From contig CM055095.1 of NCBI GenBank assembly GCA_029204225.1, positions 53,233,836 through 53,295,335 on the forward strand: a DNA stretch of 61,500 nt, given 5' to 3'. Position 1 is the stretch's first letter, and the number at the start of each line of letters is the position of its first letter. Under the pieces are notes generated by a model that saw nothing but the letters and a program-made list of their open reading frames with translations, made no database searches and was not told the DNA's origin. Below, one piece after another: positions 58,681 to 61,500 of this stretch. This DNA is from Diphasiastrum complanatum (lineage: Eukaryota > Streptophyta > Lycopodiopsida > Lycopodiales > Lycopodiaceae). The position numbers were made by a program, and so were the translations under genes.

Positions 58681-58990
58681 TTCCTGGTATCTCAATTCTG
58701 GAGCAACTCAACACATGACTCACCATCAAGATTGGTTCGAAAATTATAAATATTTCATCTACTCTCGAGTTGTGCAACTTGGAGACAACTCATCACATTC
58801 GATTCAAGGTGAAGGAACAATCAGAATTGAATTTTAGAAAGGTGAAATCAAGTTGTTCTACAACGTTCTCCACATTCCAAATCTGACCAAGAATCTGCTC
58901 TCAATTAGTAGAATCACTGATTCAGGTTGGAGGGTCAAATTTGATACAAACGACTGCACCATCCTTGAAAAATCTCAGAAAGTTTTAGCG
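58680..58990 (+). pseudogene. Copia protease
   Basis: SWYLNSGATQHMTHHQDWFE has Asn for the catalytic Asp of DSGA. It continues VQLGDNSSHSIQGEGTIRIE, one stop at 58836, then FYNVLHIPNLTKNLLSISRI. The active-site loss alone would disable it. Confidence 0.85.
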
Positions 58991-59950
58991 TTCGGGAGAA
59001 GAAGTGACAATCTCTACAAACTCAACCATTGTTATTCTTCCAACAGTCACGCTCTTTACACCTCAACTTCTGAATTATCTGATATGCTTTGGCATTTTAG
59101 ATTAGGCCCTTTGAACTTCAATAGTATTCAACAAATGTCGACTCAAAAACTAGTACAAGATCTGTCTTTTGTCAGCATCCCAACTTCTCCATGTGAAAGC
59201 TGTATCATCAACAAGCATGCTAGAAGTCCTTTCATTTCTGACTCAGTTTATACTTCCAAAGGCCTGCTAGATCTTGTACATAGCGACATCTGTGGCCCAA
59301 TGCAGACTACTTCCAAAGGGGGAGCTCTATACCTCCTAACCTTCATTTATGACTTCTCTCGAAAGACTGCAACCTATTTTCTAAAGGACAAATTAGAGGC
59401 ATTCAATTTCTTCATGTAGTTCAAGGCGTCTATAGAAAATCAGACTTAGAGGAAGATCAAATCTCTACACACACATGGAGGGGGAGAATTTATCTCCACC
59501 GAATTTAAGGAGTTCTACAAGGCCAACGGAATACAACAACAATTCACAATAAGCTATCCAATTCAGTCCAATGGTGTAGCTGAAAGGAAGAATCGAACAT
59601 TCATCGAAAGTGCCAAGAGCATGCTGGTCCATGCCTCTCTCTTGAAGAAATTTTGGACAGAAGTTGTTTCAACAGCCACCTATCTACAAAATCGATCCAT
59701 CACCAAAGCCCTGAATGGCAAGACACCTTGTGATGTGTAGATAGGATCGAAACCATCACTCAAGTATATTAGAGTGTTTGGTTGCGTTGCTTATGCTCAG
59801 ATCCCTGAAGATCTCAGGAAGAAGCTGGATGACAAAAGCACAAAATTGATTTTCATTGGCTACTCCCCATATCACAAGGCATATAAGCTCTACAATATGG
59901 AAACAGAAAAACATTCACGAGCAGAGATGTCATTTTTGTGAAAGATTGAT
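58991..59950 (+). pseudogene. Copia integrase
   Basis: SDMLWHFRLGPLNFNSIQQM and CESCIINKHARSPF (HHCC, with the second His position lost), then LVHSDICGPM and LTFIYDFSRKTATYFL. After a stop at ~59419, THGGGEFISTEF and QSNGVAERKNRTFIESAKSM follow, and VFGCVAYAQIPEDLRKKLDD closes the C-terminal region. Confidence 0.85.
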
Positions 59951-60259
59951 TTATCAACCGCAAGGGGAAAGCTCAAGAAATTTCTGATCCAAGTATGATG
60001 CATTGAAGAAATTCATGATCCACGTATCGAAAAAGACTCCAGGATCAAAAATCAAAAAATCGATACAAACTCAAAAAATGAGCCTGAACAACAGGTCTCA
60101 AAATTCAACCAAGAAGATCGAATCGACCCAGATAGCCTCCATCTAGATTTATGGACGATGCAACCTACTACTTCGTGCATGAACCAAATACAATTTTGGA
60201 AACGATGTCTACACCTGATGCTGATCAATAGAAAGCAACAATGGACACTGAATTCGATC

Positions 60260-60910
60260 TCTAATAGAGAATCAAACGTGGACAGTCACTGAGCTGCCAA
60301 AAGGAAGAAATCTGATTCCATGCAAATGGATATTCAAGGCGAAGTATGATGATGAAGGAAGGTTGAATCGATACAAAGCTAGGCTGGTCACCAAATGCTA
60401 TTCCCAGATTCCAGATTTGGACTATTCCGAGACCTTTAGCCCAGTTGTCAAGCATGCTTCAATCCATTTGCTACTCTCCTTTGCAGCTGCAGCAGATCTT
60501 GAAGTCCATCAAATGGATGTCCAGACCGCTTTCCTCAACGGGACCATTGAAGAGAAAATTTTTATGTCACAGCCAGAAGGATACGAGTTGAGGGGTAAGC
60601 AACACCTTGTGCGCAAAATTCACAAGGCACTCTATGGGCTGAAGTAGTTTCCCAGAGTGTGGTTCCAAAAAATAAATGCATTCCTTTATTGAGAATGGTT
60701 TTATTTCAAACTCAGCATACTCGAATGTCTACTTCAAGTTTGTATCAAATTTCTTCATCATCATCACTCTCTATGTAGATGATACACTATTATTCAGTAA
60801 CAATCTGAATCTGATGAAGGACACAAAATGCATGCTGGCTCAAGAGTACAAAATGACTGATATGGGTCTAGCCTACTATTGTCTCGGAATTGAAATTTTT
60901 CGAATTTGAT
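60260..60910 (+). pseudogene. Copia reverse transcriptase
   Basis: NLIPCKWIFKAKYDDEGRLN, KARLVTKCYSQIPDLDYSET, HQMDVQTAFLNGTIEEKIFM, a stop after KALYGLK, then LYVDDTLLFS (YVDD intact) and DMGLAYYCLGIEI. Confidence 0.9.
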
Positions 60911-61500
60911 CTAGCAGACCGATTTTCATGAGTTGCAAAGATACCTCACTAACATGTTGAAAAAATACGAAATGGCCAACTGCAAACCAAGTCACTTTCC
61001 ACTCGACCCTAGAATGAAGCTGTCAAAGGAACAATCTCTTCAAACTAAGGCAAAAAAGAAAGAGATGAAGCAATATCTGTTTCAATCCATCATCGGCTCG
61101 CTGATGTACGCGATGATCTGCACAAGACCAGACCTTGCATATTCGATCAGTTCACTCAGCCAGTTTCTATCGAATCCAAGCCTCACCCATTGGAAATCAC
61201 TCACAAAGGTAATGAAGCATGTCCAAGCAACCAAGAATCTCAGCATTTGTTATGGAGGAAACCAACCTACCAATATTCTCAAAGGATACACATATGGGGA
61301 TTGGACAGAGGATATCAATACTAGAAGATCGACTTTTGGATTTGTATTTTTATACAATCAAGGCCCAATCTCTTGGAACAGCCGAAAGCATACCTCAGTA
61401 GCATTATCAACAACCGAATCAGAGTACATTGTTGCCACGAATGCTACCAAGGAGACAATTTGGTTGAGGCACCTGCTATTAGAAATCGACCTTGCACAGT
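60911..61500 (+). pseudogene. Copia RNase H, incomplete at window edge
   Basis: IIGSLMYAMICTRPDLAYSI, SSLSQFLSNPSLTHWKSLTK, then frame-shifted RRSTFGFVFLYNQGPISWNS and VALSTTESEYIVATNATKET. It is cut by the end of the window. Confidence 0.85.

Larger units (their letters stand above)
57002..61500 (+). mobile_element. Ty1/copia element, runs off the window
   Basis: LTR, primer site, gag, protease, integrase, RT and most of RNase H lie in order on the plus strand, with about one stop or shift per domain. The 3' end is outside. Gag and RNase H resemble the deleted copy at 43.2-44.4 kb. Confidence 0.9.

Overview
The window looks like nuclear DNA of a plant with a large, repeat-rich genome. It has one recognisable intact host gene with plant-type introns, a plant A-type cytochrome P450 pseudogene, a pentatricopeptide-repeat (PPR) gene remnant, and a dense nest of LTR retrotransposons. 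Very long (GA)n/(TC)n microsatellites and a long repeat-filled intron fit a gymnosperm or another giant-genome plant. That placement is inference; nothing in the window fixes the species.

Layout. 1-5112: decayed Ty3/gypsy element (+). 5113-10057: 3' end of a Ty1/copia RNase H (+), split by a well-bounded non-autonomous LTR element (5186-10002, minus) with a 5-bp target duplication. 10.06-12.96 kb: no gene, two tRNA-derived SINE-like pieces. 13.1-17.6 kb: a four-exon UBX-domain gene (PUX5/p47 type, minus); its 2.7-kb first intron holds a nested inverted-repeat element. 19.25-22.5 kb: copia gag/protease remnant and a second LTR fragment. 23.9-25.25 kb: P450 pseudogene abutting a PPR pseudogene. 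25.8-26.2 kb: a possible lone first exon with a GA-rich leader.

27.1-33.5 kb: a decayed autonomous Helitron (Cys-rich N-terminus, HUH Rep, PIF1-like helicase) interrupted by a young LTR element (28880-31426, duplication TTATT). Directly 3' of the helicase lies a second copy of the UBX gene's promoter, leader and truncated exon 1 (33.5-34.1 kb), which looks like gene-fragment capture. Two more unrecognised gene-like fragments follow. 36.2-41.3 kb: a copia element and a gag-only element sharing one LTR. 41.5-48.1 kb: truncated copia, gypsy, copia-LTR and LINE fragments. 48.3-54.0 kb: a copia element with both LTRs and all domains, broken by many stops. 54.3-57 kb: a gypsy-type LTR with PBS and 205-bp tandem repeats, then large compound microsatellites. 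57.0 kb to the end: a plus-strand copia element cut by the window edge.

Apart from the UBX gene, every coding segment carries stops or frameshifts and is probably inactive. The most interesting signals are a conserved, unrecognised C-terminal domain on the gag ORF of the gag-only LTR family (at least two clear copies), the captured PUX5 exon beside the Helitron with a new GTAAGT donor, and an exact 16-bp palindrome containing a CACGTG G-box in the LTRs of two element families. Coordinates of decayed elements are by-eye estimates.
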